64,000 bases of DNA, from NCBI RefSeq assembly GCF_003171715.1, contig NZ_QGHL01000017.1, forward strand, positions 124,001-188,000. The letters are read 5' to 3'. Origin of the DNA: Novosphingobium meiothermophilum. GTDB lineage: Bacteria; Pseudomonadota; Alphaproteobacteria; Sphingomonadales; Sphingomonadaceae. Shown here one piece after another: positions 9,039-17,192 of the stretch. The stretch's first letter is position 1, and every line of letters begins with the position of its first letter. The position numbers and the translations under genes are program-made. The notes beneath the pieces were generated by a model that saw nothing but the letters and a program-made list of their open reading frames with translations, made no database searches and had not been told where the DNA came from.

Positions 9039-9440
9039 TCAGGCGGCCTGGACGGTAAGAGTGCAGGTCTGCGGATTGGTCCGCTTCATGCCGGGAATGT
9101 AGGGCGGGCTGACAAAAAGGTTCAGCGAGACTTCATGGCTGGAGCCGACCTCGGCGCTTTGCGAAGGCAACACCAGAAAGGCCGAATCGCGGATGAACCA
9201 GAAGGTGTCCACCTTCTCGCCGTTTTCGCTCAGCGGCCAGCGCGCGCCATCGTATTCGATCAGTGCATCGCCAAGGTCGATCTGCCTGCCATCGATCGAA
9301 AGCGGACCGATTTCCACCACCGAGAACGGCAGCGAACGATACCACGGGAGGCGCATCGCCAGCCTGAGGGCCTTGCCCCCGTTGTCCTGCTGGCACACGG
9401 CAAGCCCCTCTTCCCCGATAACCCGTTCCACTGGCAGCAC
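9039..9440 (-). CDS. C-glycoside deglycosidase-like beta subunit (DUF6379), set 2
   Basis: A 133-residue protein with the beta-subunit pattern: AMRLPWYRSLPFSVVEIG, then SIDGRQIDL and a C-terminal LNLFVSPPYIPGM. I place the start at GTG 9440: GGGAG (9448-9452 on the reverse strand) lies seven bases upstream, and the operator at 9463-9482 then falls outside the gene. An upstream TTG at 9503 would read through the operator and part of the promoter, so it is less likely. It heads a three-gene operon with the alpha subunit and the Hyi-like protein. Confidence 0.7.
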   Translation of the reverse strand: MLPVERVIGEEGLAVCQQDNGGKALRLAMRLPWYRSLPFSVVEIGPLSIDGRQIDLGDALIEYDGARWPLSENGEKVDTFWFIRDSAFLVLPSQSAEVGSSHEVSLNLFVSPPYIPGMKRTNPQTCTLTVQAA

Positions 9441-9594
9441 GACCGCTCTCCCGTTGCGTTCAATTAGAACCAAACTTCTAATCGTGCCTTGACAGAGGGT
9501 CAAGGCCCGTGCAGATAAAAAACGAACTTTGGTTCTATTTTAATTCCGGGTAGGTCCGGAAGCGTGTTGCACAAGAAGGCTGATCGGGCGGGGC
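9441..9594. promoter_or_regulatory. Divergent promoters with two GAANWTTGGTTC operators
   Basis: Two -35 elements face away from each other and form TTGAC-N5-GTCAA at 9489-9503. The reverse promoter has TTGACC with a 17-nt spacer to TAGAAG (9475-9480). The forward one has TTGACA with 17 nt to CAGATA (9512-9517). Operator copy 2 (GAAGTTTGGTTC on the reverse strand, 9467-9478; flanks make ATTAGAA-N6-TTCTAAT, 9463-9482) overlaps the reverse -10. Copy 3 (GAACTTTGGTTC, 9524-9535) lies just past the forward -10. TAGAACCAAA (9465-9474) and TTTGGTTCTA (9528-9537) are exact inverse copies, so one regulator could block both directions. Confidence 0.65.
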
Positions 9595-11214
9595 ATGGCG
9601 GATTTCGATTACATCATCGTCGGGGCAGGTTCGGCGGGCTGCGTTCTGGCCAACCGCCTGAGCGCCGATTCGCGCACCCGCGTGCTGCTGATCGAGGACG
9701 GGGGCGACAACCAGCACCCCTTCATCAAGATGGCCGGCGGTTTCATCAAGATCATGGGCAACCCCGCCTATTTCCGCGTGTTTCCCACGGTGGCGCACCC
9801 CGGAATGCGCAGCGGCATCCACACCTACGGGCGCGGGCTGGGCGGATCTTCGGCCATCAACGGCACCTGGTATCTGACCGGCGCGCCCAAGGATTTCGAT
9901 GGCTGGGCCGCGCAGGGCCTTGCCGGCTGGGGCTGGGACGAGATCGCGCGCTGCTATGGCCGGATCGAAAGCTACCGCGAGCCGGGCGCCCATGCCGGGC
10001 GCGGGCGCGACGGCGAATTGCAGATCACCGCATCGACCTATCGTTCGCCGGTGTTCGATGCGCTGGCGGCAGGCTTTGCCTCGCAGGGAATGCCCTGGCT
10101 TGACGATATCACCACGCCGGGCGCGCAAGGGGTGGGCCGCAGCCAATATACGGTCGATCGCAAAGGCGTGCGCGAGAGCGCCTACAAGGCTTTCGTCATG
10201 CCCGTGCTGGGCCGCCGCAATCTGACCATCGCCACCCACACCGCGGTCAAGCGGGTGCTGATCGAACAGGGCCGCGCCGTGGGCGTGCTCACCCAAGCCC
10301 ACGGCGAAGAGCGCATCCACCGCGCGGCCGGCGAAGTGATCCTTGCCGCAGGCGTCTATGGTTCGCCGCAACTGCTCCAGCTTTCGGGCGTGGGTCCGGG
10401 CGCGGCGCTTCAGGCGCTGGGCCTTGCCGTGGTGAAGGATCTGCCCATGGTGGGCCAGCAACTGGCCGATCACACCAAGTTCGGCGTATCGTTCGATCTG
10501 GTGGGCCATCCGGGCACCAACCGCGAGTTCTTCGGCTGGCGGCTGGTGCGCAATGCACTGCAATACTTCCTCACCGGCACCGGGCACCTCGCGCGGGTGG
10601 GCATGCCGCTGACCGGGCTTTACGCGGGCGAAGGCACCGATGCGGACTGGCCCGATCTTCAGGTGGCCGCCGCGCCCTTTGCCATGCGCACGGTCAATGA
10701 AATGGCGGCGCGTCCCGGCAGCCCGCTCACGCCCAATCCGGGGCTGACCTTCTCAGGCTATCACCTGCGCCCGAAGAGCCGGGGTTCGATCACCCTCACC
10801 TCGCCCGATTTCCGCGAGCCGCCGCTGATCGATGCGGCAATCTGGGCCGATCCCCATGACAAGGCGAAAAGCCTTGAACTGTTTCGCCTGTTCCGCGCCA
10901 TTGCCGGCTCCGAGCCGCTCAGGCCCTTCATCGGCGCAGAACGCATGCCCGGCCCTGATGTGCAGGACGAGGAGGCGATCCTTGCCGAACTGGCAAAGAT
11001 GGTCGAAGTCGGTCTGCACGGCACCGGTACATGCGCCATGGGCACCGATCCGGCCACCTCCGTCACCGATGCACGCGCGCGGGTGCACGGGATCGAGCGT
11101 CTGCGCGTGGTCGACTGCTCGATCATGCCTACCCCGGTTTCAGGCAATACCAATGGCCCCGCCATGGCCCTTGCCGAACGCGCCGGCGAACTGATCCTCG
11201 AAGACGCCCGCTGA
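9595..11214 (+). CDS. GMC-family FAD oxidoreductase (choline-dehydrogenase-like)
   Basis: A 539-residue GMC flavoenzyme. FAD-binding VGAGSAG lies at residues 9-15 and the GMC signature GRGLGGSSAING near residue 80. The C-terminal catalytic pair is His475 in HGTGTCAMG with Asn518/520 in SGNTNGP. It should oxidise an alcohol with FAD; in this setting the likely substrate is a sugar hydroxyl of a glycoside, giving the 3-keto form that deglycosidases need. Known C-glycoside oxidases such as CarA are also FAD enzymes. It shares a divergent promoter with the set 2 deglycosidase operon. The sugar assignment is inference; a plain alcohol dehydrogenase role is possible. Confidence 0.85.
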   Translation: MADFDYIIVGAGSAGCVLANRLSADSRTRVLLIEDGGDNQHPFIKMAGGFIKIMGNPAYFRVFPTVAHPGMRSGIHTYGRGLGGSSAINGTWYLTGAPKDFDGWAAQGLAGWGWDEIARCYGRIESYREPGAHAGRGRDGELQITASTYRSPVFDALAAGFASQGMPWLDDITTPGAQGVGRSQYTVDRKGVRESAYKAFVMPVLGRRNLTIATHTAVKRVLIEQGRAVGVLTQAHGEERIHRAAGEVILAAGVYGSPQLLQLSGVGPGAALQALGLAVVKDLPMVGQQLADHTKFGVSFDLVGHPGTNREFFGWRLVRNALQYFLTGTGHLARVGMPLTGLYAGEGTDADWPDLQVAAAPFAMRTVNEMAARPGSPLTPNPGLTFSGYHLRPKSRGSITLTSPDFREPPLIDAAIWADPHDKAKSLELFRLFRAIAGSEPLRPFIGAERMPGPDVQDEEAILAELAKMVEVGLHGTGTCAMGTDPATSVTDARARVHGIERLRVVDCSIMPTPVSGNTNGPAMALAERAGELILEDAR

Positions 11215-11367
11215 ACTTGAAGCAAAGGGTGTGGCAGGACGCCGCCCATAGCCCCTTGCGCGCGGTTCGCCCGTACGCAAGGCGCGCGGCATTGCCGGAA
11301 CTTTTGTCGAGAGCGTCCGCGCAGCCCCTGCCCCCCCGCGTTCCGCACAACCGCGCCGTGCGCAGGC

Positions 11368-11401
11368 AAAAAAAGGGGGCCAGCTTGCGCCAGCCCCTTT
11401 T
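11368..11401. terminator. Bidirectional intrinsic terminator
   Basis: A GC-rich hairpin (GGGGGC at 11375-11380 pairing with the GCCCC run ending at 11397) is flanked by seven A on the left and four T on the right. It sits between the converging GMC oxidoreductase and folD genes and should stop transcription from both, most strongly for folD because the reverse transcript ends in seven U. Confidence 0.75.
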
Positions 11402-11492
11402 GAAGTTTGGGAGAGGATGCCTGAAAGGCCCTTTCCATATGGGGCATGATACCGCTAACGGCAAGTGCGAAGCACGCGATTAGAATTGCAAT

Positions 11493-12368
11493 TCACGCAA
11501 CTGCTGCTCGCTTGGCCGCCAGAACCGTATTGCTGAGCAGGCAGGCTATCGTCATCGGTCCCACCCCGCCCGGCACCGGTGTGACCGCCTTGGCATGGTC
11601 AAGCTCGTGCGTGGCGCAATCGCCCACGATGCGGCTGTTTCCGTCATGGTCGGTCACGCGGTTGATGCCCACGTCGATCACCACCGCGCCCGGTTTCACC
11701 CAGTAGCCGCGCACCAGATGCGGCGCCCCGGCCGCCGCCACGATGACATCGGCCTTGCGCGCCACATCGGGCAGATCGCGCGTTTCGATGTGAGTGACGG
11801 TCACGGTCGCCTCGCGTTCCAGCAGCAACATGGAAACCGGCTTGCCCACGATGTTGGACTTGCCGATCACCACCACGTTCAGCCCGCGATAGTCCTCGAT
11901 CACGCTGTCGAGCAGCAGCATCACGCCCAGCGGGGTGCACGGCACCAGCCCGCCCCCGCCCGCCGAAGTGCCGGTGGACAGGCGGCCCACGTTGACCGGG
12001 TGGAACCCGTCCACGTCCTTGGCCGGATCGATCCGGTCAAGCACGAGCGCTGCATTGATGTGGCGCGGCAGCGGCAACTGCACGAGGATGCCGTGCACCT
12101 GCGGATCGGCATTGAGCGCATCGATCAGGCCGAGCACGTCCTCCTGCGGCGTGTCGGCGGGCAGACGGTGTTCGATCGAACGGATGCCCGCCTTTCGGCA
12201 CTGGGCAATCTTGCGCCCGACATAGACTTCGCTGGCCGGATCATTGCCCACCAGAATCACCGCGAGTCCCGGCGCGGTGCCGCCCTTCGCCACCATGTCG
12301 GCAACCTCTGCGGCGGCGCGCGCCACTACCTCGGCCGCAAGCGCCTTGCCGTCGATCACATGTGCCAT
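11493..12368 (-). CDS. folD: Methylenetetrahydrofolate dehydrogenase/cyclohydrolase FolD
   Basis: A 291-residue protein with all FolD landmarks: [14 protein letters not shown] carrying the catalytic Lys near residue 55, [29 protein letters not shown] in the NADP-binding loop and [10 protein letters not shown] near the C-terminus. It interconverts 5,10-methylene- and 10-formyl-tetrahydrofolate in the cytosol. ATG 12368 follows GAGGAAAGCA. A 25-bp AT-rich palindrome lies 42 bp upstream and may control it. Confidence 0.95.
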   Translation of the reverse strand: MAHVIDGKALAAEVVARAAAEVADMVAKGGTAPGLAVILVGNDPASEVYVGRKIAQCRKAGIRSIEHRLPADTPQEDVLGLIDALNADPQVHGILVQLPLPRHINAALVLDRIDPAKDVDGFHPVNVGRLSTGTSAGGGGLVPCTPLGVMLLLDSVIEDYRGLNVVVIGKSNIVGKPVSMLLLEREATVTVTHIETRDLPDVARKADVIVAAAGAPHLVRGYWVKPGAVVIDVGINRVTDHDGNSRIVGDCATHELDHAKAVTPVPGGVGPMTIACLLSNTVLAAKRAAVA

Positions 12369-12409
12369 TGCTTTCCTCAACCCTTCGGACAGGTCATGCT
12401 TTCCGGGCG

Positions 12410-12434
12410 ATATTGTATGTGTTGCATACAATAT
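12410..12434. promoter_or_regulatory. 25-bp AT-rich palindrome upstream of folD
   Basis: Perfect 10-bp arms ATATTGTATG (12410-12419) and CATACAATAT (12425-12434) surround a 5-nt spacer. They lie in the 68-bp gap between the mutase stop and the folD start. The TTGTATG/CATACAA halves resemble GntR-family operators. No T run follows on either strand, so an operator is more likely than a terminator. Confidence 0.55.
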
Positions 12435-12436
12435 AA

Positions 12437-13972
12437 TCAACCTGTCGATACCGTGCCTGCTTCCACGGCCAGGGCTTCCGGCAGGATCTTCGCCGTGACC
12501 TCGGCCAGCGCCCGCGCGTTGAGGTCCTGCGCCGCCGCCGCGCTTGCCGCTTCGGTATAGCAGCGCAGTTCGGGCGCATTGCCCGATGCGCGCAGGTGGA
12601 TCACCGCGCCCGACGCGAACCCTATGCGGTAGCCGTCGGTGCGGTCGATCGCCACGGGCAGCCCGGCAACGCCCCCGAACAGGCGGGCAAGGCGGGCGAA
12701 CTGCTCTGCTTCGGTGCCCCTGCCAAGCAGGTTCATCAGCGCCGCGCTGTGCGGCGGGGCAAAGTCGGGCAGACGGTCGCTGAAGGTGAAGCGCGGCGGC
12801 AGGGCGGCCACGACATCGGCCAGCGGGCGGTCCCTGGCCGCGATCAGCGCGGCAAGGATCGGCAGCACCGCATCGCGCGTGGGCAGCGGATCGAGATTGC
12901 CCGCGCGGCTGCCCAGCAGGAACCCGCCATTGGCTTCGTAACCGCAGATGCGAAGCCCCGGCTCGGCCGCGGCCGCCTCGATCATCGCCGCAATGACATA
13001 GGGTGATCCGATGCGCGTGCGCACCACCTTGCGCACCGCGCCGCTCAGTTCAAGCACGCTGTTCGAGCTGACCGGCGTGACCACCACATCGGCCCCCACC
13101 GCCTGCGCGCAGATCAGGCCCAGCACATCGCCGCGCAGCCACGCGCCTTGCGCATCGGCCACCAGCGGGCGATCCGAATCGCCATCGGTGGAAATGATCG
13201 CATCGACCGCATTGGCCCGCGCCCATTCGGCGGCGAGGGCCACGTCCTCGGCGCGGATCGCCTCGGTATCGACCGGCAAGAACTGTTCCGACCGGCCAAA
13301 CGGCAGCGCCCTGCCGCCCATCGCCTCGACCACGCGCACCATGAGATCACGCCCCACGGCGGAATGCTGATAGACGCCGACCTTCAGGCCCGAAAGCGCA
13401 TCGGCCCCGAAATGGCGGACATAGCGCGCAACATAACCCGTCTCCACATCGACCGGGGCGCCCAGTGCCGCCGGATATGCGGCGGGCGCGGGCCGCACCG
13501 CCTGCGCCAGAATGCCCGGCTCGTCGGTCTTGAGCACTTCGCCATGCGGGCGATAGAACTTGATCCCGTTGCGATCTGCCGGAATGTGACTGCCCGTGAC
13601 CATGATCGATGGCATCGCACCGCGGGCATCACCGGCGGCATTCATCGCATGAAATGCCAGCGCGGGTGTCGGCACATGGCCGCAGAACACCACCTCGCCG
13701 CCGCAGGTGCGCACCGCCTGCGCACAGGCGGCAAGGATGCGCGGGGTGCTTTCGCGCAGGTCTCCCGCCAGCGCCACGCGCCCGCCATCGGCAAACTCTC
13801 CGATCTGGCGCAGGTAATCGAGAAAGGCGCAGGCATAGGCATGGCACAGGTCATCGCTCATGGCGTCGGCAAGGCCGCGCACCCCGCTGGTGCCGAAGGG
13901 AACCCCGCTGCGGGCCATGAGTTCCGCCACCGTCACCGCTGCGCCGCCACTCCAAAGGCCCTCGTTCGTCAC
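12437..13972 (-). CDS. Phosphomannomutase/phosphoglucomutase-like enzyme
   Basis: A 511-residue alpha-D-phosphohexomutase. It begins with FGTSGVRGL, followed by the phosphoserine loop [12 protein letters not shown] near residue 130, the metal loop STDGDSDRP near 240 and the phosphate-binding [10 protein letters not shown] near the C-terminus. The usual TASHNP is TGSHIP here, and the sugar-specificity loop reads [11 protein letters not shown] instead of GEMSGH, so the substrate may not be mannose or glucose phosphate. I chose GTG 13972, which has AGGAG ten bases upstream, over a farther GTG at 14020 without one. It lies just upstream of folD on the same strand. Confidence 0.82.
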   Translation of the reverse strand: MTNEGLWSGGAAVTVAELMARSGVPFGTSGVRGLADAMSDDLCHAYACAFLDYLRQIGEFADGGRVALAGDLRESTPRILAACAQAVRTCGGEVVFCGHVPTPALAFHAMNAAGDARGAMPSIMVTGSHIPADRNGIKFYRPHGEVLKTDEPGILAQAVRPAPAAYPAALGAPVDVETGYVARYVRHFGADALSGLKVGVYQHSAVGRDLMVRVVEAMGGRALPFGRSEQFLPVDTEAIRAEDVALAAEWARANAVDAIISTDGDSDRPLVADAQGAWLRGDVLGLICAQAVGADVVVTPVSSNSVLELSGAVRKVVRTRIGSPYVIAAMIEAAAAEPGLRICGYEANGGFLLGSRAGNLDPLPTRDAVLPILAALIAARDRPLADVVAALPPRFTFSDRLPDFAPPHSAALMNLLGRGTEAEQFARLARLFGGVAGLPVAIDRTDGYRIGFASGAVIHLRASGNAPELRCYTEAASAAAAQDLNARALAEVTAKILPEALAVEAGTVSTG

Positions 13973-14291
13973 CGTCTCAACACTCCTGGAAGGATCACCG
14001 TCTGCAAGCGCCCGTGTCACGCCTGCGTGTTCAGCGCCTTAGCGCCTTGGCGGGCGCGATGCCATCCATGGCCGGAACGCACCTGCCGTGATGGCCCCGT
14101 CCTGCCCGTCGCGCCATGATGCCCTTGCCATGATCCTGCCCCCGAACGCGTATAGGCGTGCTGCGGCGGCTGTGGCATGTAGCAGCGCAACCGTTCGCGC
14201 TTCAGCAAAGAAAGTTCACAAATCCGTCCTACAAAGACAACGATCCCACCCCATTTGTGCTGCACCTGCGAAGATGGATTCACGATAACAG
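13973..14291. other. Intergenic region, no clear element
   Basis: This 319-bp gap separates the divergent mutase and secretion genes. Base composition drops near 14200-14290, where a forward promoter for the secretion operon would be expected, but I see no confident -35/-10 pair, repeat or RNA. Confidence 0.5.
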
Positions 14292-16061
14292 ATGGCTGCT
14301 CCCCAAGCCGACAGTTCCCATGGCGCCGCTTCGGCGCACTCACCGCGCTTTCGCGATTTCATTCGCTGGGCGGCGCAGGTGCTCGGCCCGGATGCCGGCT
14401 TCATCCGGCTGGCCCTGCTTTATGGCGCGGCCATTTCCCTGCTCTCGCTTGCCACACCCATCTCGGTGCAGCTGCTGGTCAACTCGGTGGCCAATATCGC
14501 GCTGCCGGCGCCGCTGTTCACGCTGGCGGCCATCCTTTTCGTGCTGCTGCTGCTTTCCGGGATGCTCAGCGCCTTTCGGGTGCACTTGCTGGCGCAGTTC
14601 GAGCGCCGCTTCTACGCGCGCGTGGTGGGCGAAATCACCCTGCGCGCGGTCCACGCGCAGAACCCCTTCTTCGTGGACGCGCGCGGCGGTGATCTGTTCA
14701 ACCGCTACTTCGACATCGGCATTGTCCAGAAATCGCTGTCAAGCCTGCTGATCGCCGGGTTTACCGTGGTGCTGCAAAGCATTGTCGGGCTGGTCGTGAC
14801 GAGCTTCTACCACCCCTTCTTCCTGGCCTTCAACATCGTGCTGACGCTGGTGATCCTGGTGATCTGGCGGGTCTGGGTGAATCCTTCGATCGCCAGCGCC
14901 GTGGCCAAGAGCCACGCCAAGCACAATGCCGCGCACTGGCTGGGCACGGTCGGCAGTTCCAACGGCATCTACAAGTCCAGCCGCCACATGAGCTATGCCA
15001 TCCGCCGCTCGGATGAAGTGACGGCCAGCTACGTCAACGCCCACCGCCGCCATTTCCGCTATACCTTCGGGCAGAACATCGCCTTCCTGCTGCTCTATGC
15101 CGTGGCCAGTTCGGGCCTTCTGGCCATGGGCGGCTGGCTGATCCTGCAAGGCGAACTTTCGATCGGCCAGCTCGTGGCCGCCGAACTGATCCTTTCCGGC
15201 GTTTTCTATGGCGTGGCGCAGCTCGGCTATTACCTCGAAATGTTCTACGAGATGAGCGCGAGCCTTGAAGAGCTGCACCTGTTCTGGGAAGTGCCGCAGG
15301 AAAAGCCGGTCGTGGCCGAAGCGCCCTGCCCGCCCGATGGCGCAATCCGCCTGCGTGACGTGCGCCATGGCGGTTTCCGCTTCGATTTCTCGGTGCCCAG
15401 CGGGGCGCAAGTCGGCGTGATCGCAGCGCCGGGGGTTGAGCGCTGCCTTGTCACCCTGCTCAAGCGGCTTCAGGTGCCCGCCTCCGGCTTCGTTTCGGTG
15501 GGGGGCGCAGACCTGGGCACGTTCGACATGTATCGCCTGCGTTCGGACGTGATCGTGCTGGACCGGCCGACCATCGTCGAAATGTCGGTGCGCGAATATC
15601 TGGGCCTGAGCGCGCCGGGCCGACCCGAAGCCATGATCGAGGCGCTCGAACTGGTCGGGCTGGACCGGCGGGTGGGCACCTTGCCGGGCGGGCTGGATGC
15701 GGTCCTGTCCAGCTCCGGCTGGCCGCTCTCGGTGGGCGAGACCATGGCGCTCAAGCTGGCGGGGGCAGTGCTGGCCCGTCCGCGCGTGCTGATGCTTTCC
15801 CCGCTTTACGACATGCTTCCGCCCGAACGGCTTGACCATGTGCTGGCCGCGCTGCGCGCCAGCGGCACCACGGTGCTGCAATTCACCACGCGCCCCGATG
15901 GCTTGCAGCGCGATAGCTGGCTGTGGATCGGCCAGCAGCAGCAGGTGGAAGCGCCCGATCTGGCCACGATCCTGCCGCTGGCCCGGCCGGAACTGCTGGT
16001 CGATGCCGATGGCGATGGCGCAGCCAGCGTGCGTTCAGGCAATCCGGGCGAGGAGGGCTGA
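14292..16061 (+). CDS. Type I secretion ABC protein with degenerate ATPase domain
   Basis: A 589-residue protein laid out like a type I secretion ABC exporter without a peptidase domain: about five or six membrane helices (residues 40-320) followed by a nucleotide-binding-like domain (from about 350). The ATPase motifs are eroded. The P-loop reads VIAAPGVERCLV near residue 377 with no GK[S/T]. The Q-loop Gln is missing (VIVLDRPT). LSVGE (about 479-483) keeps a signature-like shape. Walker B reads VLMLSPLYD without the DE pair, and the switch His is Thr (QFTTRPD). It is coupled with HlyD-like and TolC-like genes, so it probably has a scaffold role or uses another energy source. Confidence 0.8.
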   Translation: MAAPQADSSHGAASAHSPRFRDFIRWAAQVLGPDAGFIRLALLYGAAISLLSLATPISVQLLVNSVANIALPAPLFTLAAILFVLLLLSGMLSAFRVHLLAQFERRFYARVVGEITLRAVHAQNPFFVDARGGDLFNRYFDIGIVQKSLSSLLIAGFTVVLQSIVGLVVTSFYHPFFLAFNIVLTLVILVIWRVWVNPSIASAVAKSHAKHNAAHWLGTVGSSNGIYKSSRHMSYAIRRSDEVTASYVNAHRRHFRYTFGQNIAFLLLYAVASSGLLAMGGWLILQGELSIGQLVAAELILSGVFYGVAQLGYYLEMFYEMSASLEELHLFWEVPQEKPVVAEAPCPPDGAIRLRDVRHGGFRFDFSVPSGAQVGVIAAPGVERCLVTLLKRLQVPASGFVSVGGADLGTFDMYRLRSDVIVLDRPTIVEMSVREYLGLSAPGRPEAMIEALELVGLDRRVGTLPGGLDAVLSSSGWPLSVGETMALKLAGAVLARPRVLMLSPLYDMLPPERLDHVLAALRASGTTVLQFTTRPDGLQRDSWLWIGQQQQVEAPDLATILPLARPELLVDADGDGAASVRSGNPGEEG

Positions 16062-16064
16062 GCC

Positions 16065-17192
16065 ATGGCGACCGATACCAGTCCCGCAAGCCACGATCTT
16101 TCCGCCTTCAGCACGCTGGCCCAGATCAAGGTGCCGCGCACCACGCGCACGCTGGGCCGCATGATCGGCGTGACCATCCCGCTGCTGCTGATCCTGCTCT
16201 TCGCGGTTGACTGGGTGCAGACCGCGCCGGGCCGCGGCGAAGTGATCGCGCTCAACCCCGAAGACCGGGTCCAGCAGGTTACGGCGCTGGTGCCGGGCCG
16301 GGTGGAAAAGTGGTTCGTGGTCGATGGCCAGCAGGTGAAGAAGGGCGATCCCATTGCCCGCATAATCGACAACGATCCCAACCTGCTCCAGCGTCTTGCC
16401 GCCGAGCGCAATCAGGTCGTGGCCGAAATCGCCGCTTCCGAACAGGCCATGGCCACCGCGCGGCTCGATGTGAACCGATTTTCGCAGCTCTACCGCGAGG
16501 GCCTTGCCGCGCGGCGCGATTATGAAGCCGCGCAGATCAAGGTGGCCGAACTCAACGCCAAGCTGGCCGAAACCCGCGCCAAGCTGAACAAGGTGGACGT
16601 GGCGCTGGGCCGCCAGTCGGCCCAGCTCGTGCGCGCGCCGCATGACGGGCGCATCCAGTCGCTCAACACCGCAGCAGGCGCCACGCTCGTCAGCGCTGGC
16701 GATACGCTGGCAACGCTGGCGCCCGACAATGCGACGCGCGTGGTCGAACTCATGGTCGATGGGCGCGACGTGGCGCTTGTGCGAAAGGGGCAACCGGTGC
16801 GCCTTCACTTCGAAGGCTGGCCTGCCATCCAGTTCAGCGGCTGGCCCTCGATCGCGCAGGGCATGTTCGATGGCCGGGTGCTGACGATCGACCGTTCGGC
16901 CCAGGCCAGCGGCCTGTTCCGCGTGCTGGTGGAACCCATGCCCGGCAAGCCCGCCTGGCCCGACGAGAACTACGTGCTGCTTGGCTCGAAAGTGCGCGGC
17001 TGGATCCAGATGGAAACCGTCTCGATCGGCTACGAGCTGTGGCGCCAGCTCAACGATTTCCCGCTGGAGTTCCCGACCCCGGTCGATCCCGGCCCGCGCA
17101 AGGGCACTGCCGCCAAGGCGCTTGCCGACAAGCAGGCCGGAAAGGCCAGGAACGGCAACGGCTATGACAACGGCTACGGGGACAGCAAATGA
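16065..17192 (+). CDS. HlyD-family periplasmic adaptor
   Basis: A 375-residue membrane-fusion protein: one N-terminal membrane helix (about residues 33-50), a split biotinyl-lipoyl domain (GRVEKWFVVDGQQVKKGDPI and ApHDGRIQSLNTAAGA), a coiled-coil hairpin between them (about 115-185), and a beta-barrel end. The C-terminal 30 residues are rich in Lys, Ala and Gly/Asn. It links the inner-membrane ABC-like protein with the outer-membrane channel. The gap to the upstream gene is 3 bp and its stop overlaps the next start (ATGA). Confidence 0.9.
   Translation: MATDTSPASHDLSAFSTLAQIKVPRTTRTLGRMIGVTIPLLLILLFAVDWVQTAPGRGEVIALNPEDRVQQVTALVPGRVEKWFVVDGQQVKKGDPIARIIDNDPNLLQRLAAERNQVVAEIAASEQAMATARLDVNRFSQLYREGLAARRDYEAAQIKVAELNAKLAETRAKLNKVDVALGRQSAQLVRAPHDGRIQSLNTAAGATLVSAGDTLATLAPDNATRVVELMVDGRDVALVRKGQPVRLHFEGWPAIQFSGWPSIAQGMFDGRVLTIDRSAQASGLFRVLVEPMPGKPAWPDENYVLLGSKVRGWIQMETVSIGYELWRQLNDFPLEFPTPVDPGPRKGTAAKALADKQAGKARNGNGYDNGYGDSK

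Noticed and set aside
9441..9503. Longer start (TTG 9503) for the set 2 beta subunit
   Set aside because: It would put operator and promoter elements inside the gene and has no ribosome site; GTG 9440 has GGGAG seven bases upstream.
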